DNA of 50,040 nt, taken from an uncultured Pelagibacteraceae bacterium (lineage in GTDB: Bacteria > Pseudomonadota > Alphaproteobacteria > Pelagibacterales > Pelagibacteraceae). Below the pieces are notes generated by a model. It was not told the DNA's origin, searched no databases, and saw only the letters and a list, made by a program, of their open reading frames with translations. Of this stretch, positions 44,257 to 50,040 are shown piece after piece. How positions within the stretch are numbered: the stretch's first letter is position 1; every line of letters starts with the position of its first letter. Location of the stretch: contig CACGVC010000003.1 in NCBI GenBank assembly GCA_902576335.1, positions 90,001 to 140,040 of the forward strand. Reading direction: 5' to 3'. The position numbers and the translations under genes were made by a program.

Positions 44257-44300
44257 AAAAGAAAAAGGACGTAATTATCATATAGAGAAAAACGTCCTTT
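44257..44300 (-). terminator. Rho-independent terminator of cspA
   Basis: On the minus strand a perfect 9-bp stem AAAGGACGT (44292-44300) / ACGTCCTTT (44264-44272) with a 19-nt loop is followed by TTCTTTT. It lies 16 nt after the cspA stop. Confidence 0.75.
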
Positions 44301-44315
44301 ATATAAATCTGAGGA

Positions 44316-44528
44316 TTAATCTAATTTTTTAAGATTTACTGCTGAAGGACCTTTTGGTCCATCCTCTAGTGTAAATTCTATTTTATCACCTTCACTCAAA
44401 AATCGCATTCCAGCTGCTTTTACTGCTGATGCATGAACAAAAGCATCTTTTTCTTTGTCATCTCTTTCGATAAAACCATAGCCTTTTTTACCGTTAAACC
44501 ACTTTACTTTGCCTTGTATTGTACTCAT
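44316..44528 (-). CDS. cspA: Cold shock domain protein
   Basis: Small single-strand RNA/DNA-binding chaperone of 70 residues. The RNP1 motif is KGYGFIER (residues 15-22) and RNP2 is DAFVHAS (28-34). MSTIQGKVKWFNGKKGYGF is the typical alphaproteobacterial Csp start. It stands alone with its own strong terminator. Such genes are often among the most highly expressed in SAR11, which is general knowledge and not shown here. Confidence 0.96.
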   Translation of the reverse strand: MSTIQGKVKWFNGKKGYGFIERDDKEKDAFVHASAVKAAGMRFLSEGDKIEFTLEDGPKGPSAVNLKKLD

Positions 44529-44590
44529 CTTATTTCTTAGTCCTTTTGTTAATTATTATAATGAGAAGTTAAATGGTTTTGAGGTAATTT

Positions 44591-44605
44591 CAAGATGAAA
44601 TCTTG
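44591..44605 (-). terminator. Short perfect hairpin 3' of tRNA-Phe
   Basis: CAAGAT-TTC-ATCTTG, a 6-bp perfect stem, lies 3 nt after the tRNA-Phe CCA end on the minus strand. There is no T-run after it (AAATTACC), so it may be a processing or 3'-end stabilising hairpin for the dcd-infA-tRNA-Phe transcript more than a classic terminator. Confidence 0.35.
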
Positions 44606-44608
44606 TGG

Positions 44609-44683
44609 TGGTGGCTGAGGAAGGATTCGCACCTCCGACACAAGCCTTTTCAGGGCTCTGCTCTACTCCTGAGCTACTCAGCC
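44609..44683 (-). tRNA. tRNA-Phe (anticodon GAA)
   Basis: Acceptor GGCTGAG/CTCAGCC, D arm GCTCAGGAGTAGAGC, anticodon stem GAGCC/GGCTT around loop CTGAAAA (anticodon GAA), A73 and an encoded CCA. The T arm is GGAGG-TGCGAAT-CCTTC: position 55 is G rather than the nearly invariant U that becomes pseudouridine. It begins 6 nt after the infA stop, so it is probably processed out of the long murA-hisD-infA transcript. Confidence 0.95.
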
Positions 44684-44689
44684 TTAAAG

Positions 44690-44905
44690 TTATCCCCTAA
44701 AGATTATTCTACCTTTAGTGAGATCATAAGGTGTCATTTCAACTGTAACATTATCGCCTTGCAAAACTCTAATTCTGTTTTTTCTTAATTTTCCAGCAGT
44801 ATGAGCTGTAACAGTATGACCATTTTCTAGTTGCACTCTAAACATTGCATTTGGTAATAAATCTGTAACCTTGCCTTTGAATTCAAGTAAATCCTGTTTT
44901 GACAA
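44690..44905 (-). CDS. infA: Translation initiation factor IF-1
   Basis: Single OB-fold protein that occupies the ribosomal A site during initiation. At 71 residues the length is exact for the family. [20 protein letters not shown] and the C-terminal [10 protein letters not shown] are hallmarks. It follows hisD by 6 nt and precedes tRNA-Phe by 6 nt, so all three share a transcript. Order hisD-(...)-infA is usual in alphaproteobacteria. Confidence 0.97.
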   Translation of the reverse strand: MSKQDLLEFKGKVTDLLPNAMFRVQLENGHTVTAHTAGKLRKNRIRVLQGDNVTVEMTPYDLTKGRIIFRG

Positions 44906-44911
44906 ATTTAT

Positions 44912-46198
44912 TTACTCCTTTTTTTTAATTCTTTTTTTGATGGATTGAGCATGAGCTATCAACCCCTCATAGTTTGCAAGAGTTATAACTGATGGCCCAA
45001 GACTTTCAATACCCTTTTTTGATAAGTTTATATAAGAAATTCTTTTGTAAAATTCATTTACACTTATTCCACTTGAGTATTTTGCTGAACCATTAGTTGG
45101 TAAGATGTGATTTGAACCAACATTATAATCTGTCATTGCCATAACAGCATATTTTCCTAAACATATTGATCCAGAGTTTTTTACTTTAGAAACCAATGAT
45201 TTGTAATTCTTAATATTAAGCTCTAAATGTTCAGGTGCAATTTTGTTTACAACATTAATTATTTTATCATCTTTAGATACATACATTAAAATTCCATTAC
45301 TTTTTAAACTTTTTCTTGCAATAGACTCTCTTGGAATATTTTTTAATTGTTTTTCAATTTCTATCTTAACTTTGTTTATTAAATTTTTATCTTTTGAAAT
45401 TAAAATACATTGCGCTAAAGGATCATGTTCTGCTTGACCAATCAAATCACTAGCTACCCATTCAGAATTGGAATATTTATCACAAACTATCGTTATTTCA
45501 GATGGTCCTGCAGTCATTCCCTCAATTCCAACATCTCCAAAAACCTCTTTCTTAGCAGCTGCAACATATGAATTTCCCGGTCCAACAATTTTATCAACTT
45601 TTTTAATTTTTTTCGTACCGTAACAAACTGCTGCTATTGCTGATGGACCCCCGATAGAATAAATCTCTTTTATTCTACATTTTTTTGCTGCATATAACAC
45701 AGCAGGATTCTGAGTACCTTTATAACCAGGATTAATCATAACAAGTCTTTTAACACCTGCAACCATAGCTGGAATAGCATTCATCAAAACACTTGAGGGA
45801 TACGATGCAGTTGAACCAGGAACATAAATAGCAACTGACTCTATTGGTAAATACTTGTATTCAAGTTTGTTTTTAAATTTATCTGTATATGAAATATTTC
45901 TGAATCTTTGTAAAGAATGAAATTTATAAATTCGGTTGAAGGCTACATCGATAGCTTTTTTAACTTCAGGATCTAAAGACTTTATTAATCTATTAATTTG
46001 CTTAATGCTTGGAATAATTCTATTATTTTTATTAAATTTTTTTTCATATTTAATTAAAGCTTTATCACCATTATTTTTCACATCATTTATTATTTTAGTT
46101 ACTGACACTTTGTCAGATATTATTTTTTTCCTTCTTTTAAAAAGTAAGCTATCTAGAGTTTTATCAAAATTTTTATTTTTACTAATAAGTACTCTCAT
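44912..46198 (-). CDS. hisD: Histidinol dehydrogenase
   Basis: Last two oxidations of histidine synthesis, zinc- and NAD-dependent. Signature segments are YVPGSTASYPSSVLMNAIPA, KVDKIVGPGNSYVAAAKKEVFG (NAD/substrate region), the zinc/catalytic GQAEHDPLAQCILI and APEHLELNIKN with the catalytic Glu-His. Length 428 is normal. It is separated by more than 1 kb from the hisS-hisZ-hisG unit and transcribed from the murA operon. 11 nt after the DUF2948 gene. Confidence 0.96.
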   Translation of the reverse strand: MRVLISKNKNFDKTLDSLLFKRRKKIISDKVSVTKIINDVKNNGDKALIKYEKKFNKNNRIIPSIKQINRLIKSLDPEVKKAIDVAFNRIYKFHSLQRFRNISYTDKFKNKLEYKYLPIESVAIYVPGSTASYPSSVLMNAIPAMVAGVKRLVMINPGYKGTQNPAVLYAAKKCRIKEIYSIGGPSAIAAVCYGTKKIKKVDKIVGPGNSYVAAAKKEVFGDVGIEGMTAGPSEITIVCDKYSNSEWVASDLIGQAEHDPLAQCILISKDKNLINKVKIEIEKQLKNIPRESIARKSLKSNGILMYVSKDDKIINVVNKIAPEHLELNIKNYKSLVSKVKNSGSICLGKYAVMAMTDYNVGSNHILPTNGSAKYSSGISVNEFYKRISYINLSKKGIESLGPSVITLANYEGLIAHAQSIKKRIKKKE

Positions 46199-46209
46199 AA
46201 TTATTTAAT

Positions 46210-46593
46210 CTAATTTTGATCCTCAAGTCGTGCTTCAATTGTTTCAGTAGTCAAAACAATGTGAGAATTATTATTAAAAATTAGATTTATTTCATAATCA
46301 TCCTTATTTTTCAAATAATCAATTCCAATCAATTTTAAGACTAAATCTTTCTTTGATTGATTGATATTTTTTGATTTTACTTTATCGACAAAATCAAACC
46401 TACAAATACTATTGATTTTTTTTCGATCTTGTCCTGTTTCAACAAGACTTCTCTCTATTGACAGTAAAAAAACCTTGTTAGAAGAAAGGTACTTAATATC
46501 AGAAATTTTTACTTTTGCCCCCGAGCTACAAGCAGAAATCATTTGCAGACCTTCCTGATCATTTGCAATTATTTTTGCTAAATATTTATTCAC
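46210..46593 (-). CDS. DUF2948 family protein
   Basis: A 127-residue protein of an alphaproteobacterial family of unknown function. Family-like segments are LAKIIANDQEGLQMISACSS near the start, VFLLSIERSLVE, and the end VLTTETIEARLEDQN, which closely fits the conserved IEARLEDL tail. It sits between murA and hisD, the usual alphaproteobacterial place, overlapping murA by 4 nt (ATGA). No membrane or catalytic motif is seen. Confidence 0.88.
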   Translation of the reverse strand: MNKYLAKIIANDQEGLQMISACSSGAKVKISDIKYLSSNKVFLLSIERSLVETGQDRKKINSICRFDFVDKVKSKNINQSKKDLVLKLIGIDYLKNKDDYEINLIFNNNSHIVLTTETIEARLEDQN

Positions 46594-47852
46594 TTTCTAA
46601 ATCTTCTTATTTTAACACCAATTTTTTTTAATTTTCTCTCTAAATTTTCATATCCTCTATCTAAATGATAAATTCTATTAATAGAGGATTTACCATTTGA
46701 GATAATTGCTGCTAAAACAAGTGCAACTGACGCCCTTAAATCACTAGACATTAATTCAGCACCAATAAATGTTGTATTGCCTTTAATTAACGCCTTATTC
46801 TTTTTAATTTGGATATTTGCACCAAGTCTTTGAAGCTCTCCGACGTGAAGAAATCTGTTTTCAAAAATATTTTCTGTAATTGAACTTGAGCCATCTGCTT
46901 TACACATTAAGACCATTAATTGTGATTGCATGTCAGTTGCTACACCTGGCCATTCTCTTGTTTTAATATTTTTTATAGGTTTTATCTTTTTAGGTCCAAT
47001 TATTTTAATCTTATTGTTATCAATTTTTATTTTCGCTCCAGCTTTCTTTAATAACTCAAGCTCAGTTCTAATTATACTGTAGTTAAAATCTTTAATTTCA
47101 AGACTTCCTTTGGTGAGAGTGGCAGCTACACAAAAAGTACCTGCCTCTATTCTGTCGGCCATAACTCTATGTTCAGTTTGATTTAATGCCTCAGTACCTA
47201 AAATTTTACACGTTCTCCCAAACCATCTAATTTTTGCTCCTGCTGAATTTAAAAAATTTGTGAGATCTTTTATTTCAGGTTCTATAGCACAATTTTTTAA
47301 GACTGTTTTACCTTTTGCTAAACATGCTGCTATAATTGCATTTTCTGTTGCCCCAACACTTATTTTGGGAAACTTTATGAGACAACCTTTTAGTCTTCCT
47401 TTAGTTTTAGCTAAAATGTATCCATCTTTAATTTTATATTCCATACCAAGTTTTTTTAGTGCTGAAAGATGATAATTTACAGGTCTTGCACCTATTAAAC
47501 ACCCTCCAGGTAAAGAAGTTTTAGATTTATGAAATTTTGAAATCAATGGACCTAAAACTAAAATTGATCCTCTCATCGTTTTCACAAGAGAATAACTTGC
47601 AAAAGTTTTCATCTTTTTTTTATTAATAATTTTTACAGTTTTTTTGTCTTTAGATAAAATTATTCGCGATCCAAGAGATCTTAATAAATTAAGCATAGTC
47701 TTTATATCTCTTACTCGTGGTAAATTTTTAATAATTACCGGCTTATCAAATAGTAGGGTAGCTGCAAGAATTGGTAAAGATGCATTTTTTGATCCTGAAA
47801 TTGAAACTTTACCCTTAACTCTGCAAGGGCCATTGATCAGAAATTTATCCAT
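46590..47852 (-). CDS. murA: UDP-N-acetylglucosamine 1-carboxyvinyltransferase
   Basis: First committed step of peptidoglycan synthesis (PEP plus UDP-GlcNAc). The N-terminal SGSKNASLPILAATLL carries the catalytic Lys-Asn pair. The fosfomycin-target cysteine is present in LPGGCLIGARPVNYH. WPGVATDMQSQLMVL holds the catalytic Asp, and AELMSSDLRASVALVLAA follows. Length 420 is normal. It starts 3 nt after the dcd stop. The M23 peptidase at 1274 acts on the same polymer. Confidence 0.97.
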   Translation of the reverse strand: MDKFLINGPCRVKGKVSISGSKNASLPILAATLLFDKPVIIKNLPRVRDIKTMLNLLRSLGSRIILSKDKKTVKIINKKKMKTFASYSLVKTMRGSILVLGPLISKFHKSKTSLPGGCLIGARPVNYHLSALKKLGMEYKIKDGYILAKTKGRLKGCLIKFPKISVGATENAIIAACLAKGKTVLKNCAIEPEIKDLTNFLNSAGAKIRWFGRTCKILGTEALNQTEHRVMADRIEAGTFCVAATLTKGSLEIKDFNYSIIRTELELLKKAGAKIKIDNNKIKIIGPKKIKPIKNIKTREWPGVATDMQSQLMVLMCKADGSSSITENIFENRFLHVGELQRLGANIQIKKNKALIKGNTTFIGAELMSSDLRASVALVLAAIISNGKSSINRIYHLDRGYENLERKLKKIGVKIRRFRK

Positions 47853-47855
47853 AAA

Positions 47856-48416
47856 TCACTTTTTTATTTTGGCAACCTGTATAGTAGTTTGTCCCTGATA
47901 TTTACCGTTTTTTGATTTATAAGTTGTTTCTGGTTGTGTATCAGATTTAAAAAATAAAAATTGAGCTATTCCTTCATTTGAATAAATTTTTGCAGGGTTA
48001 GGAGTTGTATTGCTTAACTCAATAACGATATTACCTTCAAACTCATTTTCAATTGGTGTAACATTGCATATTATCCCAGTACGGGCGTATGTGCTTTTAC
48101 CAACACAAATACAAAGCACATCTTTTGGTATTCTGAAATATTCAATAGTTTTTGCCAAAACAAATGAATTTGGTGGAATAATACAATATGGTCCTTTTCT
48201 CTCTATAAAGTTTTCATCAGAAAAGTTTTTTGGATCAACTAGGGAGCTATTTACATTAGTGAATATCCTATATTCATCAGATATTCTTACATCATACCCC
48301 ATGCTACTTAATCCATAAGATATTTTTCCTTCGGATACTTGATGATCTAAAAATGGCTCAATCATACTATGTTCTTCGCACATTTTTTTAATCCAAGTAT
48401 CTGGCTGTATAGACAT
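47856..48416 (-). CDS. dcd: dCTP deaminase
   Basis: Deaminates dCTP to dUTP for thymidylate supply. Family segments are [14 protein letters not shown] near the start, [16 protein letters not shown], the catalytic Glu in [15 protein letters not shown], and ANEGIAQ-like [12 protein letters not shown]. Length 186 is normal. The ATG at 48416 shares a base with the stop of the small gene upstream (TAATG), so it is probably translationally coupled. Confidence 0.96.
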   Translation of the reverse strand: MSIQPDTWIKKMCEEHSMIEPFLDHQVSEGKISYGLSSMGYDVRISDEYRIFTNVNSSLVDPKNFSDENFIERKGPYCIIPPNSFVLAKTIEYFRIPKDVLCICVGKSTYARTGIICNVTPIENEFEGNIVIELSNTTPNPAKIYSNEGIAQFLFFKSDTQPETTYKSKNGKYQGQTTIQVAKIKK

Positions 48417-48517
48417 TATTTTGTTTTCTTTTTATTTTTTTTTTGAAAAATTTTTCTCTTCTTTAAATTTTTTTTAAGCGCCAAGCTTAAGCGCTCATCT
48501 TTATTTTTTACAATCAT
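48416..48517 (-). CDS. Small basic protein of 33 residues coupled to dcd
   Basis: The frame begins [20 protein letters not shown] and ends in a strongly basic tail KKNKKKTK. Its ATG overlaps the stop of the preceding 66-codon gene as ATGA (48514-48517), and its own stop overlaps the dcd ATG as TAATG. This exact head-to-tail fit is strong evidence for a real gene. The pattern E-R-L-x-x-A-L-x-x-N-L-K-x-R-K resembles short basic proteins common in alphaproteobacteria (I recall forms like RLAxALRxNLxRRK), but I cannot name a family. A nucleic-acid or ribosome role is a guess from charge. Confidence 0.7.
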   Translation of the reverse strand: MIVKNKDERLSLALKKNLKKRKIFQKKNKKKTK

Positions 48518-48714
48518 TCTTTGTTGGGATTTGTGAGAAAATCTAAAGTTATTGGTTTCGATGTATCAAAAACTTTATCTTTATTGTCATCTTTTTTAGT
48601 ACCTTCCTTTGCTAATCTTTTAGCTTTTTTTTCAGCAAGTTTTTTCTCTCTTTTAGCTTGCTTTTCCATAAGCTTGGCACTTTTTGTTGATTTGTAATCG
48701 TAATGAATTCCCAT
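48514..48714 (-). CDS. Small charged coiled-coil-like protein
   Basis: A 66-residue protein with a very Lys/Ala/Glu-rich helix (about residues 12-40, with repeats of KR-E-KK-LAEKKAKR) and a C-terminal SKPITLDFLTNP that could be a short binding motif. The Shine-Dalgarno AAGGA lies 6 nt before the ATG at 48714. Similar short basic proteins occur in alphaproteobacteria, but I do not recognise a named family. It heads the operon to tRNA-Phe and overlaps the next small gene by 4 nt. The 100-bp gap upstream is shared with the divergent tRNA-Thr. Confidence 0.75.
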   Translation of the reverse strand: MGIHYDYKSTKSAKLMEKQAKREKKLAEKKAKRLAKEGTKKDDNKDKVFDTSKPITLDFLTNPNKE

Positions 48715-48768
48715 AAAATTTCCTTAGTAAGATATAAATCATATTAATCAAAAAATTAAGGCAATAAT

Positions 48769-48798
48769 TTGAAAAAAATGCTTTATTATCAATATAAT
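48769..48798 (+). promoter_or_regulatory. Promoter of tRNA-Thr (TTGAAA, 18 bp, TATAAT)
   Basis: TTGAAA (48769-48774) and a perfect TATAAT (48793-48798) are 18 bp apart. Transcription would begin near 48805, about 10 nt before the mature tRNA. Confidence 0.65.
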
Positions 48799-48814
48799 TA
48801 GATTTGATTTAATT

Positions 48815-48888
48815 GCTCCTATAGTTAAATGGCATAACGTGTCCATGGTAAGGATAAATTTCAAGTTCGATTCTTGGTGGGAGCACCA
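48815..48888 (+). tRNA. tRNA-Thr (anticodon GGT)
   Basis: Acceptor GCTCCTA/TGGGAGC, D arm GTTAAATGGCATAAC, anticodon stem TGTCC/GGATA around loop ATGGTAA (anticodon GGT), T arm TCAAG-TTCGATT-CTTGG, A73 and encoded CCA. The variable loop is 4 nt. The gene ends at the base next to the stop codon of the convergent VTT protein gene. Confidence 0.96.
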
Positions 48889-49611
48889 CTAATTTTTATA
48901 AAAAGATTTTCTAAAAAAAATTGTTATTAAAACTAATGTAAAAAAAGCTAAAATAGGAACATATATTTCTGGTGAAAGAATTATTTCTGTAATTTTGGGT
49001 AATTCCGAATTTTGATCAATTATTTTCTCTAATCCACTACCTATAGAAACAACCAAAAAAACTTGAGGTACAATACCTATAAGAGATGCAAAGAAAAAAT
49101 TTCTTATTTTTACATTAAAAATTGTAGGTAAGATACAACTAAGCTGCCACGGTATACCTCCAATAAATCTATAGATTAACAAATAATAAAATTCCGAAAT
49201 TTTAAATTTTCTCTCAAGGTTCTCATATTTATTTAAAAATTTTTCCTTAACAAAATCTTTAAGAAAATAATTGCCAAATACATAAAGAAATGTTGCACCG
49301 ACACTTAGGCCTATGACAGCAATAACAGTTCCCAACCACTTCCCAAACATGAATCCTGCAAGTAAATTAATTGGTGAACCAAACCCTAAAAATGGAAATA
49401 CCCACAAAATTGTGAAAATTAAAAAAGTTATGGATAATAAAAATAAATTAGAATTTTTAAGTTTTTGGAAATACATTTTATTCTCTTTGATAAAGTCGTA
49501 GGAGGTTATTTCTTGAATACTGAATTTTGAAAAGAAAATTAGTAAAAAAACAGATAATAAAATTAAATAACATAAACCTATAATTATTTTAGTTTTTTTA
49601 GCTTTTTCCAT
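48889..49611 (-). CDS. TVP38/TMEM64 (VTT domain) membrane protein
   Basis: Polytopic inner-membrane protein of the VTT/DedA-like superfamily. Transmembrane segments appear near residues 8-28, 53-75, 80-105 (LLAGFMFGKWLGTVIAVIG), 145-165, 170-190 and 215-233. The family motif region is FLGFGSPINLLAGFMFG, with a later YRFIGGIPWQLSCILPTIFNV, the usual R-x(4)P-type loop. Members are proposed lipid scramblases or transporters; substrate unknown. Length is 240. It is alone between convergent tRNA-Thr and divergent rpmH. Confidence 0.88.
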   Translation of the reverse strand: MEKAKKTKIIIGLCYLILLSVFLLIFFSKFSIQEITSYDFIKENKMYFQKLKNSNLFLLSITFLIFTILWVFPFLGFGSPINLLAGFMFGKWLGTVIAVIGLSVGATFLYVFGNYFLKDFVKEKFLNKYENLERKFKISEFYYLLIYRFIGGIPWQLSCILPTIFNVKIRNFFFASLIGIVPQVFLVVSIGSGLEKIIDQNSELPKITEIILSPEIYVPILAFFTLVLITIFFRKSFYKN

Positions 49612-49641
49612 CGTTCTTTATCGTATCTATAAATCTTCTAT

Positions 49642-49670
49642 TTGCTATTTATATATTTAATTATTATAAA
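49642..49670 (+). promoter_or_regulatory. Promoter of rpmH-rnpA (TTGCTA, 17 bp, TATAAA)
   Basis: TTGCTA (49642-49647) and TATAAA (49665-49670) are separated by 17 bp, giving a start near 49677 and a leader of about 26 nt before rpmH. Confidence 0.6.
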
Positions 49671-49702
49671 GAGCGAAATTTTACACATATTTAACTATAT
49701 TT

Positions 49703-49864
49703 ATGAAAAGAACATATCAACCGTCTCGAATAAAAAGAAGTCGTAAACACGGTTTTCGTTCAAAAATGAAATCTAAGGGAGGAAGAAAACTCTTAAAAAG
49801 AAGAAGAGCTAGAGGAAGAAAAAATTTAACAGTATCTTCCACTGTTAGAAGAAGAAGAAAATAA
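49703..49864 (+). CDS. rpmH: 50S ribosomal protein L34
   Basis: Short, very basic ribosomal protein. [20 protein letters not shown] is the universal L34 start, and the body continues with [20 protein letters not shown]. It has 53 codons; L34 is usually about 44-46 residues and ends just after LTVS. Here nine more residues (STVRRRRK end) follow. The rpmH-rnpA order is highly conserved. The upstream promoter is well placed. Confidence 0.96.
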   Translation: MKRTYQPSRIKRSRKHGFRSKMKSKGGRKLLKRRRARGRKNLTVSSTVRRRRK

Positions 49865-49874
49865 AGCCAGCTCA

Positions 49875-50040
49875 ATGAAAAGCAAAATTGTTGCTCTTTC
49901 AAAGAATGAAGATTTTAAAATTTTGCTAAAAAAGAAAAAAATATCAAACAGATATGCAACAATTTTTTTCGGAAATATTAACAAAAAATATAATCAAAAA
50001 CTTAATATTTCTTTTGTAACTAAGAAGAAGATAGGAAATG
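49875..50040 (+). CDS. rnpA: Ribonuclease P protein component, partial (N-terminus)
   Basis: Protein subunit of RNase P, which trims tRNA 5' ends. Only the first 55 codons are in the window; the gene runs off the right edge. The visible start MKSKIVALSKNEDFKILLKKKK is followed by YATIFFG and LNISFVTKKKIGN, fitting the RnpA central strands (usual S-x-K-x-G-N-A). The call rests on this and on position 10 nt after rpmH. Confidence 0.9.
   Translation, partial: MKSKIVALSKNEDFKILLKKKKISNRYATIFFGNINKKYNQKLNISFVTKKKIGN

Noticed and set aside
48474..48496. AGCGC...GCGCT inverted repeat as a terminator before dcd
   Set aside because: On the minus strand it is followed by A residues, not T, and it lies inside a 33-codon gene chained by overlaps to both neighbours.
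1..50040. CRISPR arrays, insertion sequences, prophage or restriction systems
   Set aside because: No regularly spaced repeats, transposase-like frames, terminal inverted repeats, phage structural genes or restriction/methylase genes were seen in any part of the window.

Overview
The window is a contiguous piece of a very AT-rich, streamlined alphaproteobacterial chromosome, almost certainly from the SAR11 (Pelagibacterales) lineage. The partial 16S rRNA has SAR11-type signatures, including a G at the position that mismatches the original 806R primer. A tandem glycine riboswitch sits directly before malate synthase G, an arrangement described in SAR11. GcrA, DUF4167, DUF1178, DUF2948, HisZ plus short HisG, and an alphaproteobacterial-type tRNA-His point the same way. 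The sub-clade cannot be fixed by eye. There are no insertion sequences, prophages, CRISPR arrays or plasmid functions. Genes are packed with gaps of a few bases or short overlaps, and most of this is core metabolism.

Layout. 1-1270: 5' part of a 16S gene (minus) with leader and promoter. 1274-9790: an M23 peptidase (plus), a minus-strand run lysC-ispG-prfA-prmC-DUF4167, ubiG (plus), then DUF1178 and argJ (minus). 9856-15984: secA (plus), accA with an unusual C-terminal membrane tail (minus), and the riboswitch-controlled glcB (plus). 15959-20251: a minus-strand cluster kdsB-pheA, then a strong promoter, SRP RNA, dnaX-ybaB-recR. 20361-24620: cytochrome c (plus), argD-argF (minus), gcrA (plus), an NDUFA9-like protein (minus).

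24676-37094 is a 12.4 kb plus-strand super-cluster: rnd-kdsD-lptC-lptB-aroA-cmk-rpsA-ihfB-pyrF-trpF-trpB-trpA-accD-folC, mixing LPS export, aromatic and nucleotide synthesis, translation and fatty-acid/folate synthesis. Several enzymes in the window (Cmk, TrpB, also ArgF) depart from family consensus at residues normally considered functional.

37091-40703 (minus) holds trxA and a nuclease group (exonuclease I, a RecB-like PD-(D/E)XK nuclease, RmuC). 40851-44046 (minus) is a tRNA-His-hisS-hisZ-hisG unit in which the tRNA ends 4 nt before the hisS start codon. Next come a 33-codon unrecognised small gene with its own terminator, and cspA. 44609-48714 (minus) is a long operon: two small basic proteins, then dcd-murA-DUF2948-hisD-infA-tRNA-Phe. 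The window ends with tRNA-Thr, a VTT/TVP38 membrane protein, and rpmH-rnpA (rnpA cut by the window edge).

I do not see a defence island or an obviously new multi-gene system. The best leads are the tRNA-His/hisS junction, the unannotated overlapping small genes, the atypical TrpB, Cmk and ArgF active sites, the tail-anchored AccA, and a possible slippage site in dnaX.
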